64,000 bases of DNA, taken from NCBI GenBank assembly GCA_021030915.1, contig JAGEMR010000019.1, positions 355,935 to 419,934 of the forward strand. The letters are read 5' to 3'. The first letter of the stretch is position 1. Every line of letters starts with the position of its first letter. Origin of the DNA: Astrothelium macrocarpum (taxonomy: Eukaryota; Ascomycota; Dothideomycetes; Trypetheliales; Trypetheliaceae). Below the pieces are notes generated by a model, which worked only from the letters and a program-made list of their open reading frames with translations, searched no databases and was not told the origin of the DNA. Shown here piece after piece: positions 1-11,518 of this stretch. Position numbers and translations under genes: made by a program.

Positions 1-1168
1 TTTGGAGTGGTCCCAATGCAGATCAAAAGCAGGAGCCAGTTGGTGGCGCGTTTCACTGCATGAGTCGGAGGGCATTAACACACTCTCTCAGAGCCTATGA
101 TCCGAAACATCGAACCAGTCTCTGACTCTTCTCATCATAATGGCACCGCACATGATGCTTGCAGCTTTCGTTGCCACAATCTTCGGAAAACAATATCATT
201 TAGAGGTGCGTGCGACTCACGAGTAAAAGAGCTCGTAGGAACACAATGTGTAGCGCTTGGAGGGTAAGGGCCATCTGCCTATCGTAGTAAGACGGCAACT
301 CGCAGAGGCGCACCGTACGATCTTACGATAACCGAAGTAATAGGACGGTAAGGCTGCGATTAGAATAGGGTATGAACCTCGTATAGCGCATAACTGCTTC
401 CAATTTCTACGAAATGCGTTAACGGTCTCCTGTACAAAATCTGCCCATCAGTACTTGACGTAAATCTAGACTCGATATGGTCTTATGCAGACCTTTCAGC
501 TGTGAATTGCATACGCTAAGCAATTAGGCACCAGCGCCTTGCGTTTCGCGTCTGGAAATCAGCTCGTCCGCAATTTGCTAGGCAAGAGGATAAACATGGA
601 AGTTGACGTTCTCAGCCACCGTCAGCCGCCTGAACTATCTCAGGCTGTCACCGTGGCACGGTAATCGATGATGCTTCTGGATTCTGAAAAAGGACAGTCA
701 GCCTGACCGGCGGGCACGGCACGGCACGCATCCTAGGCCCGGAATTGTGCTGTGCCCTAGCCAAGCGGCACGGCACGGATTCTGCATCTGTCGTTGGAAA
801 GCCTTTGCCCCACACCAGACCGGGCAAGTGCTCGCTTCTTAGGTAATTTTTGCGAGCCAGTGGGGCTTTCTCTTTTTCTTTTCCTTAAAAATGGCAATAT
901 ATCACGCTGGGCAGGTGATATGCACTAAGCATCAACTGAAATCCTCACCGCCAGGCTCATCGAAGTATATCGTAATGTAAGCAAACGATCACAAGTACAC
1001 AATATAGTCATTGCACAATTGATGAGTGAGCCAAATTTCAAGGATTGGAATTTAGTAATAGAACCTCCACGTGTTGCGAACTTGCGATGAGCAAATTCTC
1101 GCTACTTCGGAATCCAAACGGCTTTTTTTTCTTGAACCATCCAGCCGTCGCTGGAGAGTACCAAAGGC
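1..1168. other. No gene seen; short GGCAC-type repeats
   Basis: I see no supported coding region. The only structure noted is a short GC-rich patch with repeated GGCACGGCACGG-type units near 713-728 and 766-779, inside otherwise ordinary intergenic sequence. Confidence 0.5.
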
Positions 1169-2465
1169 TTAGTTCTGATCAAAAGAGTCAACATCCCAGG
1201 TTCTAGTAACCTGAATATGATTATTGTCCGATTTTGAGACCACACGCCCCTGGTCAATCTCACTATGCGAATCTTTGGTAGCAAAGCCCTTATTCCGTAT
1301 GTCGTTGAGGGAATAGCCGGCTCCTTCATCTAGCCTCCGAAAGCTGCTGAGATTCTCTGATCCATTCTGAGTTTCCTGACTCGTCGCAGTCAAGAACCGA
1401 GATTGTTTTCGGGGAGACTCTACGAATCGGGGCAGAAGCTCGCAGCGAGAGAGCCTGCTAAGTGAGGGACGAATGACGGGTAGGCAAGCATTTATAACTC
1501 CTAGAGTGGGTTCCAGAACACTCCAGCATGCCCCAGGGGTCACTGTGTAAGTGAGATCCCCCAAATCCCAATTGTGAAGCCAAATGACTCGCTGTAGCGA
1601 TATGATGCAGATGCTGGGATACTTTGTGTCAGTCTTATACTGCTGTATTTGAGCCGACAGGCCGCAATTGATGAAACGCTTCTTACACGGCACCGAGACT
1701 GAACATTCCAATTATCTTTAGCTTTTTGGCCAGAGACATCTGCAGACCCCATAACATAGGCACTGGGAGTGCCACAACCAGTGCGTCAATGCACAAGTTA
1801 GTGGTACCCGCGATGAGATACGCCAAATTTTCATTGACACAGCGGCCTCCGCTAATCGTTTTGTCCCAATTATATGCAAACGGACGGCAAAGTAGGAAGG
1901 CTTCCAGAATGACAGACAGAAAATAGCCAATACTGAGGAGAATAGCAATGGAGCATGCGACGGAGAATTTCTGGTTTGGGAAGATTGTAATGTAAAGGGA
2001 TAATATAGAGAGCTTCACAAAAGTATTTGCTGTTCCCCAGAGGATCTGGGCCGGTACGAAAAGCTGCTTGATCAGCTTCAGATTTTCCAACAGGAAAGAG
2101 ACTCACTTTCAAGTGAACAGCTAGTTTCTCCGGTGGAACCTCAGCCATGTGGACCCCAAGATCCGCTGCAAATGCCGCTGATATTGTCACTGAATGGTTG
2201 CTTCGAAAATTATTGCGCGGAACCAACCTGCCAAGAAGACCGAACAAGTAGCCATAGTAAAAAACTATCCTTGTCGTTAGTCCTCCTGTGATGTTGACCA
2301 ATCATTCGAACGCACCAATGCCGCGATCGCAGCGTAGTCATTGAAAGCAAGTCTGACCTGTTGAATTCGTCTACTCCAGAGACGAAGACCGAGAGTGATC
2401 ATAGAAAGAGAACAAAAGATAAATGTTATCACCGCCACTTGTACGGCACCGATAGCAAGTGCCAT
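1169..2465 (-). CDS. SAT4/rhodopsin-like integral membrane protein
   Basis: This multi-exon gene encodes a plasma-membrane protein of the fungal SAT4 (rhodopsin-domain) family, whose function is mostly unknown. The start at 2465 begins with a hydrophobic helix (MALAIGAVQVAVITFIF). A likely intron of 51 nt follows AIAAL, then ALFFTMATCSVFLA, then an exon with GVHMAEVPPEKLAVHLK, the usual loop of the family. The next exon holds ILWGTANTFVKLSILSLY and ENLAYLIAGTTNLCIDALVV. The last part holds DLTYTVTPGACWSVLEP and INACLPVIRPSL, both typical of the seventh-helix region, followed by a polar tail ending near 1169. The junction around 1600-1690 does not resolve cleanly: two frames each carry family-like residues, so an unseen intron or a small frame lesion is possible. 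Family assignment is firm; exact exon ends are not. Confidence 0.72.
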
Positions 2466-3089
2466 TTTCGCAATCCGAAGACTTAGACGCTCCAGTCGTC
2501 CAGTAGAAGACCTCTATGAGTGATATAGCTTTTTGCAACTCGAAAAAATAAGACATAATGTGAAAGTGAAGCAAGCTTTAACCCATATTGGGGCGAAGGC
2601 CGAGCTGAAAGTCTCGAGCTAGGTGCGTTGCTCTTCTGTACGGTGCCCAATCATCTTACACTATTGTACCAAACGCATTCTCGATTGATTTGATGGCTTT
2701 GCGCAGATCGGCTTGCTGCCGATGCCAATTCGACCTGTTAGCTCTCTTCCACAGTGCAGCAATCGTATGATGGTATCCCAGGTTGTTGCGTTACCGTATG
2801 CATGCGGCAAGAGTGCGGCATGTAGCATGTACAAGGCTGAGATCTGTCTAAGCTGTGTTCCGGTCTTCGGCGGCACAGATGATCGCCTGGGTATGATCCC
2901 CGGGTCATGTATGTTGTAACTGAAAGCACTTTGATGTCCGCATGCCCACAGGCTTCGTGTACCATACCTTCTAGCAGAGCACTGTTTTCTACGGCTGCCC
3001 AAAAACACCACGCTCATAACCTGAAAATAGGCTCAAGCAGTTGCGTTCTGCTTACTTTCTAAGCCAAATTTCCTCTATAATTCCGGACG
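2466..3089. other. Divergent intergenic region
   Basis: This separates the SAT4-like gene (-) from the GMC oxidoreductase gene (+) and should contain both promoters. No convincing gene is seen. Confidence 0.5.
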
Positions 3090-4985
3090 ATGGCAACTGA
3101 AACATATCACTTTATCATTGTTGGAGGAGGCACTTCGGGCCTGGTCGTAGCCAACAGGCTCTCAGAAGACCCGGAATTACGGGTGCTTGTACTTGAAGCA
3201 GGTGCGAACTACATCGATGACCCTCGAGTCAAAACACCCGCTTTCTATTCGGCCTTGAAGGATACAGAGGCGGATTGGGCATTTACAACCGAGGACCAAG
3301 TATTGAAAGCTCTCTTCTAATCCTTTACACGGGAGCTAAAGCATCGGCAGGTCAGCCTCAATGGTAGAAAAGTAGGCCTTCCACAGGGCCGCGCTCTCGG
3401 TGGATCAAGTGCAATCAACGCCCATGTGTTTGTCCCTCCTGCCAGAACAGCCATTGACGCGTGGGAAAACCTTGGAAATTCTGGATGGAGCTGGGAGGTA
3501 TTGAAGCCTTACTATGCGAAGACACACTCGCTTCCCTTGATGGAGTCGCCTGCCAAGGAGTATCTTGGCATTGACTATGCCAATGACGCACAAGTCCCCC
3601 CTCAAGGTCCAATCCAAACGTCGTACCCAGGTGAAGCAAATGATCCGATTCCCCAAGCATGGTGTGACACTTTCAAGACCCTGGGCTACCAAATGAACGA
3701 GGATCCATTCTCCGGATTGTCTTCAGGTGCGTTCAGATGTCTTGCTAGCATCCACCCCAAAGAAAAGGAGAGGAGTTACGCAGCGACAGCGTATTATTTG
3801 CCTGCTAAAGAGCGTCCAAATCTGCGCGTCTGTACCAGTACCATGGTACATAGGATTCTTTTTGACGAAGAGAAAAGGCCAAAAATACACGCAAGGGGCG
3901 TTCTTTTCGAGCGAGGCGGTCAATTGATCACGGCTAATGCTACTAAAGAAGTAATCCTGGCTGCTGGGGCCCTCCAAACTCCGAAACTTCTTGAGCTATC
4001 GGGCGTAGGTCGTGCGGATCTGATCCAAAAGCACAGTATCCCGTTGCTGATCGAGAATGAAAACGTAGGCGAGAACTTACAGGATCATGTTGTTTGTTCC
4101 ATTGGGTTCGAAGCTCAGGACTTTATCAGTACACTTGATGACCTTGTCCGGCAAGATCCCCAAGCAGTCAGCAGCGCAATGCAGGAGTATGCCACCGGCA
4201 AGACAGGTCTGCTAACTTCTGTCGGGGTAGCATCGTACGCTTATCTCCCCGTCATGGACTTTCTAGGTGAGAAAGGGATAGAGCAACTGAAAAATATCTT
4301 ACATCAGTCGGCAAATGGTCCTCACGGCTTGGCTGTCCCTGCAGCGACAGCATACCATGACATCGTGAGAACAACGCTGGAAGACAATACCGATAGCTCC
4401 GGAAGCTTTTTAACCGTAGCTACCCAGTCAGTCCTTCCCACTGCTGATCCAAACTCCGCCGCCACAAAGCCTCTCCCGGGAAAATTTATCTCGATTGGGG
4501 CTATGCTTTCTCAGCCTCTGTCACGTGGCAGCGTACATATTACCTCTCCATCTGTTTACTCAAAGCCCAGCATCCAGCCCAACTATCTGACGCATCCTCT
4601 CGACCTGGAAGTTTTTGCTCGTCACATACAATACATCGAAATGATTGCTTCCTTACACCCCTTCAAAACTCTTCTCAAGTCGCCTTTGCAGCGTCGAGAC
4701 CCCGCATCCCACCTCAAGAGTTTGGAGGCTGCAAAAGAGTATGTGAAAGCAAGCAGCATATCGATGTGGCATCTTTCGGGAACTTGCGCGATGTTGCCTG
4801 CTGAGAAAGGGGGTGTAGTAGATGAGGGGCTTTTGCTGAGGGGTGCTGAGAACTTGAGAATTGTGGATGCGAGTGTGATCCCGCTCATTCCCAGAGCGAA
4901 TATCCAGAGTACGGTATACGCTGTAGCGGAGAGGGCGGCGGACTTAGTAAAGGATTACTGGGGAGAGGATATCAGCAGTACTTAG
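3090..4985 (+). CDS. GMC-family FAD-dependent oxidoreductase
   Basis: This is a flavoenzyme of the glucose-methanol-choline family that oxidises an alcohol, with oxygen or a quinone as acceptor. The substrate cannot be read from the sequence. One intron (3300-3350) joins codon 70 to VSLNGRKVGLPQGRALGG, giving 614 residues, a normal family length. The N-terminus carries the ADP-binding fold (IIVGGGTSGLVVANRL, residues about 9-24, then VLEAG). GMC signature 1 is PQGRALGGSSAINA (81-94) and signature 2 is AAGALQTPKLLELSG. The active-site pair is His544 (MWHLSGTCAM) and Asn587 (PRANIQSTVYA). There is no signal peptide, so it is probably intracellular. It is followed in the same direction by the MBL-fold and NmrA-like genes. 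Aryl-alcohol, choline or versicolorin-synthase-like members all remain possible. Confidence 0.93.
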
Positions 4986-5411
4986 CTGGACACATCAACG
5001 CACTCCGTCGAATATTCTTTATGAATAATTCTTGTCAGTGCTTCTCTAGTTTGCGCAGGCACCTTATTCTGAAAGCGAAGATGATAATGAATGGTGTCAC
5101 CAACAAGGGAATTTGTCCTTGCCCCACAGAAGCGTTCCCTTTTGTGGTGTTGTCTGGCAGATGGTCTCAGCCGTCCGAGGCTGGTCTGTGTTAGTCGGGT
5201 AGAATGTCCGAAATGCTCTAGCCATCATCCTCATTAGCACGCTCCCAATGCACTTTTTCATCAATTACCTCGAGGGACCGCTTCGGTCATTGGACCCATT
5301 ACTTCCGAGTACCAACGACATCAAATAAGGCGGAGTGGTGGCGAACCAGCCTTGAAATACGACCAGCTACGTAACCGGAACGTTGTGACGACCAAGACCA
5401 TCGCTGTTAAA
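4986..5411. other. Intergenic, GMC to MBL gene
   Basis: No gene is seen. An in-frame ATG at 5352 lies 20 codons before the start preferred for the next gene, so the 5' leader probably begins here. Confidence 0.5.
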
Positions 5412-6560
5412 ATGGCATCTCTCGATATACCTGCATCTTCAAGCACTGTCCGTGTCCGCATGTTTGATACAACAACAAACATGGTGGTCAACGCTGACAT
5501 GTTTGTCGAGCCAGTGCTTCCAGGACACGAGGCTCTCAACCTATCAACAGTTGGCTTTCTGATCGAGCATGAGAGTTTGGGAAAGAAGGTTGTATTCGAC
5601 CTTGGAGCAAGAAAGGACTTCTGGAACTATGCTCCTTTCATGAAAGACAGAATCCCGAAAGTTTGCAAGGGGCTGAGGGTAGAACAGAACGCCTCTGAGA
5701 TTCTACAGAATGCCGGCGTGGATTTGAACTCGATCAGTATGTCTAGCATCGCAAGCATGTTGATATCTAGTTACAGATGTCTGTTGATCAAATTGCTAAT
5801 TCCATCTGTTGTCCCAGCGTCGGTGATATGGAGCCACATGCATTGGGATCATACTGGCAATGTAAATACTTTCCCTGCTACAACGGAGCTCGTTGTGGGA
5901 CCAAATTTCATGAACACCTTTCTTCCAGGCTATCCATCAGATCCAGATGGTCATGTCCTAGAAGAATGGTTCGAAGAGCGTCTGCTTCGGGAGGTTAGTT
6001 TCCTGTCCGGCCACTATGTTGCAAGCTTTCGTGCCTTCGACTTTTTTGGAGATGGCTCCTTTTATCTCCTCGATACACCCGGTCATTGTGTTGCTCACGT
6101 TTGTGGTCTTGCACGAACTACACCCGATACATTCATTTTTATGAGCGGAGATATCTGTCATTTCCCTGGAAGCTTTAGACCAAATGCTTTAGTGCCACTT
6201 CCAGGTGCGTTGCCAGACTACATGCCGTCAAACAAAAGCCCTATATATACTGTCACTCGAAGCGAGCATAGCGCTTATGTTGATCGAGATCGCGCGATTG
6301 ACGACATCAAAAAGCTGGAGGCTCTGGATGGAAGTCCAAATGTTTTCGCTTGCATTGCGCACGACCCAAGCTTGCCAAATGCGCTTCCTACATTGAACGA
6401 ATCTCCATCAGAGGATCTTACTGATTGGAAAGCTAAAGGATACAAAGAGAAGTGTCTGTGGGGCTTTCTTGACGAACTGCCGAAAAGCGGCCAGCCTGGG
6501 AAGAGACCACTCGTAGAAGGAATCTGGAAGGAAGGTAAAAACGTCCATTCGCTGAGCTGA
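5412..6560 (+). CDS. Metallo-beta-lactamase-fold hydrolase (lactonase-like)
   Basis: This is a zinc-dependent hydrolase of the MBL superfamily, closest by motif to the AHL-lactonase-like group, which opens lactone or lactam rings. The metal site is SHMHWDHTGN (His115, His117, Asp119, His120), then His198 (DTPGHC), Asp220 (MSGDICH) and His290 (CIAHDP). An 81-nt intron (5737-5817, GTATGT...CCCAG) is a multiple of three and contains no stop. Read through, it would add 27 residues directly before the metal motif; spliced, the text is LNSITSVIWSHMHWDH and the product has 355 residues. I chose the ATG at 5412 over the one at 5352 because family homology starts near MASLDIP. There is no signal peptide. 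Related fungal MBL enzymes degrade plant lactams in Fusarium, but that substrate is only an analogy here. Confidence 0.9.
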   Translation: MASLDIPASSSTVRVRMFDTTTNMVVNADMFVEPVLPGHEALNLSTVGFLIEHESLGKKVVFDLGARKDFWNYAPFMKDRIPKVCKGLRVEQNASEILQNAGVDLNSISMSSIASMLISSYRCLLIKLLIPSVVPASVIWSHMHWDHTGNVNTFPATTELVVGPNFMNTFLPGYPSDPDGHVLEEWFEERLLREVSFLSGHYVASFRAFDFFGDGSFYLLDTPGHCVAHVCGLARTTPDTFIFMSGDICHFPGSFRPNALVPLPGALPDYMPSNKSPIYTVTRSEHSAYVDRDRAIDDIKKLEALDGSPNVFACIAHDPSLPNALPTLNESPSEDLTDWKAKGYKEKCLWGFLDELPKSGQPGKRPLVEGIWKEGKNVHSLS

Positions 6561-6914
6561 AACGCAAAAAAGCAAACTCTTTAAGTTTCAATGAATGAAT
6601 GTGCTATCCAAGGTCGATGGTGTGGCTGATGCAACTTCGGAGAACAATCTCGGCGAAATCGACCAAAATCGGACTTTGTTTGTAAGCCTGGCTGCACCTG
6701 GGGAACTTTGTTCCAAAGATACACAATTAAAAACTAACCCGAAATCTTACAAATGGAAGAAGTTCTGGCTTACACGATCACCAAAAGGCTTGCAGAATGT
6801 GTAGTTCTTTTTAACTGGCAATTCCAAGGTGGTCGCGACCTATCCGCTCGACATCGGTCCAAAGGCCACCAGTTCGCATCTGCAATTCTTAGTCCACATA
6901 AAATCCTAGACGCT
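6561..6914. other. Intergenic, MBL to NmrA gene
   Basis: An open frame continues upstream of the NmrA start from 6753, but those 54 codons show no family resemblance and precede the Rossmann fold. I treat this stretch as leader sequence. Confidence 0.45.
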
Positions 6915-7961
6915 ATGGCAAAACCAATGTTCGTCATCGTTGGAGCTACGGGTACACAAGGTGCATCTGTTGTCGATTCCTTTGTCGCCGATCCGAAATG
7001 GCATGTCCGTGCTATCACACGGAACCCAGACTCTAGCAAAGCACAGGAGTTGACAAGAAGAGGTTGTGAGGTCGTTAGAGCCGACTTGAATGATCTAGGT
7101 TCCCTCAAATGTGCTTTTCAAGGCGCCACAGCCATCTTTGCAGTGACGGACTATTGGGCGCCTTTTTTTGACTCAAACATCAAAAGCAGTTTGAAGCCCG
7201 GGCAGTCCATTCCAGAATATTGCTATGAAGAGGAGATTAGGCTTGGTAAAAACATGGCCCAAGCAGCTATGGCAACCATAGAGACGCTGACGCATTACAT
7301 ATGGTCATCGCTCTCTTCGCCGTCGAAGTGGTCTAGCGGAAAGTATACAAAAATTTATCATTTCGAATCGAAAGCAGCAATTGCAGATTATATTCATGCG
7401 GAACTGCCTCAGCTTGCTATTAAGATGAGCATCATTCAAATTGCTTTTTATGCAACCAATCTGTTTTACTATGATCTGATGCGGCCCGAGAAGGTACATT
7501 TATCCCGTTCGATGATGAAATTAAAACATACTAATCAGGCTCATCGATAGCATACGGACGGAACCTTTCGTCTCGATCGCCTGATTCCTGGAGAGTCTAG
7601 GCTTCCATTCGTCGATACGCGGAAAGACACAGGTCCATTTGTCAGGGCATTGGTCGAACGCAGACCTGGAGATATTCTACTCGCCTATACTGCGATGTTG
7701 TCATTTGGTGACCTGGCTGGAATGCTCAGCCGCATAACGCGAAAGAACGTGATCGCCTACCAATGTTCTCTAAAGGAGATAGAGGCTAAGTTTCCAAATG
7801 AAGGAGAAGAAGGGTCATTGAGCGATGTCTACGCTATGGAATGTGGCTTTCACGGTGGCGATCCCAATTGCTTGATGCCAGAGGATTTGTGGTTCGAGGA
7901 GCGGCCAGAAGCGATCAAGAGTTGTTTAGCGGAGCTTGATTGGACCTCGGTATTGCAATAG
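6915..7961 (+). CDS. NmrA-like NAD(P)-binding protein
   Basis: This is an atypical short-chain dehydrogenase fold of the NmrA type. Members sense NAD(P) redox state or act as reductases on small aromatic molecules. The start at 6915 gives MAKPMFVIVGATGTQGASVV, so the dinucleotide loop GATGTQG falls at residues 10-16. That is where the family has it, and this decided the start. One intron of 57 nt (7494-7550) contains a clear TACTAAT branch site. The protein is 329 residues. Other family features are VRAITRNPDS (the NADP ribose side), VRADLNDLGSL, IFAVTDYW and PFVDTRKDTG. It lacks the YxxxK catalytic pair of true dehydrogenases, as is usual for NmrA. It sits between the hydrolase and the regulator in the same orientation, which fits a local pathway. 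Confidence 0.9.
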
Positions 7962-8316
7962 TGGTCGATAGTATTTCGCAAACCAGACTAGTTGCATCCA
8001 AGTTTCAAATGTCTAACTGCAGATGGTTTCTCGTGTGGCGTCATGGGCTGGGGAGGATGAGAAGAAAAAGTCAATGGATGAGTAAGCAGGCGGCCTGATT
8101 CATTCAACCTCCGCGGAGTGCATGGATTAAAAATCGTTCCATCGATCTATATAACCGCTCATTCAATACTACATCGTGATCTTATCTTTCAATCAGAGGC
8201 GGCTCCACTCCCAGCATATAACATCAATTCTAGAGCACCGTTGCTCGTTGCCGCTGACGAGTGCGATTAAGTAGTCTTTGCCCAGTCCACTGATCCAGCA
8301 ACTCTACAGCCCCGGC
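7962..8316. other. Promoter region of the LEU3-like regulator
   Basis: No gene is seen. The stretch must hold the 3' end of the NmrA-like transcript and the promoter of the next gene. Confidence 0.4.
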
Positions 8317-10840
8317 ATGAACCTTCACTTTGATAATTTAACTATGGAGGTAAAGTCGCCGCTCCTTTGAAGCATATAAACGCTGACATATTTTACTCTA
8401 GGAAGATTTGCAACCAGCCTCGAAGTCAACAGAGAAGTATGCGAGCAAACCAATTGTCGAAGCTCATCTCGGAAGGGTCAAAGCATGTACAGAGTGTAGG
8501 TGTGTCATCGTGCATGTAGAAATGGATGCAATGATTGTCTTCTCATATCGTGATACAGACAGCAAAAAGTATGTGCGCACATTTCTATATCTGTCCACGC
8601 TTGACAATCTCTGAGCGTTGTCCAGCTGCGATGCGATGCCCATTTAGATTACAGCAAACCATGTTCTCGCTGTAGACGTATGAGTCTACAGTGTGTTATT
8701 GCGAGGAAATTCAAAAAGAGCCAAAGACAAACGTGAGTCAATCTGTCTACGTATCATCATACTCAGCCCGCACGTCATGATATAATGCGTCCCTTTCAGT
8801 CACACTCTAACAAACGTTTCCTATAGCAAAACCCAGCTAATTCGCGAGAATAATCGTCTCCGAGATCTTCTTCATGATTCCTCGCATTCTGTCAGTCCAT
8901 CTAGGCAGCCAGTACTTCCTCCAAGCGATGGCTCTTCCAATCCCCCAATGGTACCTGACACGGGCTCAAGTGCCACGATATCAGACCTGCATGAAAATGA
9001 TGACGGCATATTTAAACAGCTCACATGTCCCAACGGTTATGTTCCACCTTCCCGGAGATTAATACCAGAACAGATCGGCTGGAATAAAATCAATGCCTGC
9101 TTTTCACTGTAGGTTAACACTCATTTCTCCGGTTTCTGGGGGCTTATATCGTTGACAGCTTCTTCCAACATTACGCAAGGTTCATACCTGGAATACTGCG
9201 GCCTGAATTGTCACCCGGTCAGTACTATGACAAATCTCCTTTTCTGTTCTGGTCCATTGTTAGCGTGGGAGCTCGAAAGTATGCGGAGGATCCTATCTTA
9301 CTAGAGCTCGTGACCAGACATATAATGGAGTTCGCCGTGTGCTCATTGTACTCAATGTCTGATGCTATACCCGCAATACAAGCAGTGTTGTTACTCTGTC
9401 TTTGGCCATTGCCTGTGAACACAACTGTTAAAGATCCCTCGCATGCTTTGGCTGGAGCTGCCATGCAGCTTGCGGTCCAAAACGGGCTCCACGTTTATGG
9501 TCACGAGCAGGATTTTTATCGAGAAAACGTCAAGTGCAAGGATACGAATAAGCTGTTTCGAGCACGTCTTTGGGTTCACTGTGCAACGATTTTCCAAAGG
9601 TTAGCATCTCTATAAGCAGGAAGTGGCCACACATTTTGAGCATTTTCAAGTGGTCCTGTTTTGCTTTCAATATCACCTGGCGTTTTCTCATACACGCAAT
9701 ACGCTCTAACAGTACTAGTACCAGCATGTGTGACGGTCTACCTTTTTGGTCTATCCCGGAGTCTTGCACTCTGGACAGGAATCGAGCCACACGACAAATC
9801 TCACCAACACCTTCCTGGATATATCGGTACTCACTACATAAGATTGAAACCAGCGCTATGTTCACAATATTACGCAATCTAGAACTACTGAATACCGATG
9901 ATGAGCATTCGTTTGATGCGTTCATCAACGTCTTTGACTCTCAAGTACAGAGTACGGTTATAGACGAGCAAAAAGACTGCAGTGAGAGATGCCTACAAAC
10001 GTTGTTACAAGTTTGAGATGTTTGGACTTACCAAAGCTCCCAGATTATTTAAGCCAAAGCTGTGCTAGACTTTCAATCAGAGCCTTCCACTTCTTTCTCG
10101 AGTCAGACCAGCTGAAGAAGCCTGGGATGTTGCAAGTCTTTGCTATCGCCTGTCGATTAATCGATTTGTATGCTAGCTTGGATGCTTCGGAAGGTTGGGG
10201 TCTGTATTCGTCACACTACTTTGCGCGAATGTTGCAATTAGCAGCCTATTGCATACTGAGGATTCTCAAGAGTGAGCTTCAGGATTGCATAGATCTTCGC
10301 AAAGGAGAAACATCTTTCCTGAAGGCGATCAATCTCATCAAGAAGCGTTCGACGCAAAATAATGACTTGGATAGTAAGAATGCGCTCATCCTAATTCAAT
10401 TATGGACGAGCAGTCGAGCATTCAAACGAAAGGATGGAACTCTGAACGGACTGCACCTACATCTGCGTAGCCGTCTCGTATGTGTTGTTCTGCGCTGCTT
10501 TCTCGACAGGCTGACTTATAGTGTGTAGTCTATGAGTGTGATATTTGACTGTTTTTGGTGGTGGCGAGCAGAGTTTGGTGGCCAATTTTTCCCATATGGT
10601 GAGAGAGACGACCAAGACTTGCCAAGAACAAACACAGGAGTACCCACATCGTCTCCTTTGCCGGACCTCCAGTCTGATGTAGGCGAACTCAATGATCTTG
10701 CAACGTACGAATTACCGGATTTTGACTTGGAATTTCCTGCCAACGATTTGGGCGCATTTCCAGACTGGGAATGGGCAGCGGCTTTCAAGCTGCCAGACGA
10801 TGTTGACATGAGTTTACCAGATCTCCCAGATCTTGGTTAA
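8317..10840 (+). CDS. LEU3-type Zn2Cys6 transcription factor
   Basis: This is a nuclear DNA-binding regulator with a zinc binuclear cluster of the Leu3 type: Cys40, 43, 50, 60, 63 and 70 (CX2CX6CX9CX2CX6C), in ACTECRQQKLRCD and PCSRCRRMSLQC. The start at 8317 is followed by nine exons: 8317-8349, 8402-8499, 8559-8568, 8626-8732, 8827-9108, 9159-9599, 9725-9944, 9989-10477 and 10529-10840. Together they keep one frame of 663 residues. Exon 3 has only 10 nt and lies inside the zinc cluster. A linker (LIRENNRLRDLLH) follows the cluster, then the fungal middle-homology region (FFQHYARFIPG, SPFLFWSIVSVGAR). The end has SMSVIFDCFWWWRAEFGG and an acidic tail. The 9945-9988 and 9600-9724 introns are the least certain. 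Its place at the end of the GMC-MBL-NmrA series suggests a pathway-specific activator. Confidence 0.85.
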
Positions 10841-11518
10841 CCCGGACAATGGAGAAGAAAAGGACCTCGCCACTAAGGTCTATCGAGTGTCACCAAGTCT
10901 AAAGACTCCGGATGCCTGCCTGATTTCAACTGATCTCCGGACGAGAGTACTTGAACGCGGCAGTAATACCGAGGTGAGAAGTATTTGAAGAAAAACTTCT
11001 TGACAAACCCAAGTATCCAAGGTTTTGCTGGCCCCTTGGTCCGTGTGTCTTTTGGGCCAGGATTAGCCCACCGGAGCAGCAACTTTCAAGGTGGATTTCT
11101 GCAATGCGACGATCTCCGTTTTTCAATGTGACTCTCCCCGCATCTGCACCCCGCTCTAAATTGTGAACGCCGACCGACTCTCAAGACTTTTTGGTCCACG
11201 CGGCTGCTTGTTCCTGGCATCGAAGCTATCGCAGAGCTTACCTGGCTTCTGCAATAGATCTCCTGCAATCTAGAGAGCTTAGATTAACCCATGATGCATG
11301 GAGAGGTGGCCGTGCGCATAGACCGATCACGTTCTCTAGCTGTTTTCGACTGCATCAAAGCTTCACGCATCCCGAATTTACCGTCAATCTGCATATCATA
11401 TCCCAACCGGTTAATCTCCGTGAAAGGTTTTCATTCATAACCCCATGACAGACCATATCATATCTTTCTACAGGCATTTTGCCTTGCATTCCTCATTCTT
11501 CACCAAAAAGTTCCCATC
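10841..11518. other. Intergenic, promoter of GH125 gene
   Basis: I see no supported gene. The stretch holds the 3' end of the regulator and the upstream region of the mannosidase gene. Confidence 0.45.

Noticed and set aside
2661..3017. 118-codon - strand open frame upstream of the GMC gene
   Set aside because: No homology by eye and it fills a promoter region between divergent genes.
9945..9988. Apparent frameshift in the LEU3-type regulator
   Set aside because: A 44-nt intron here restores one frame through all exons (663 codons in total), so a lesion need not be assumed.
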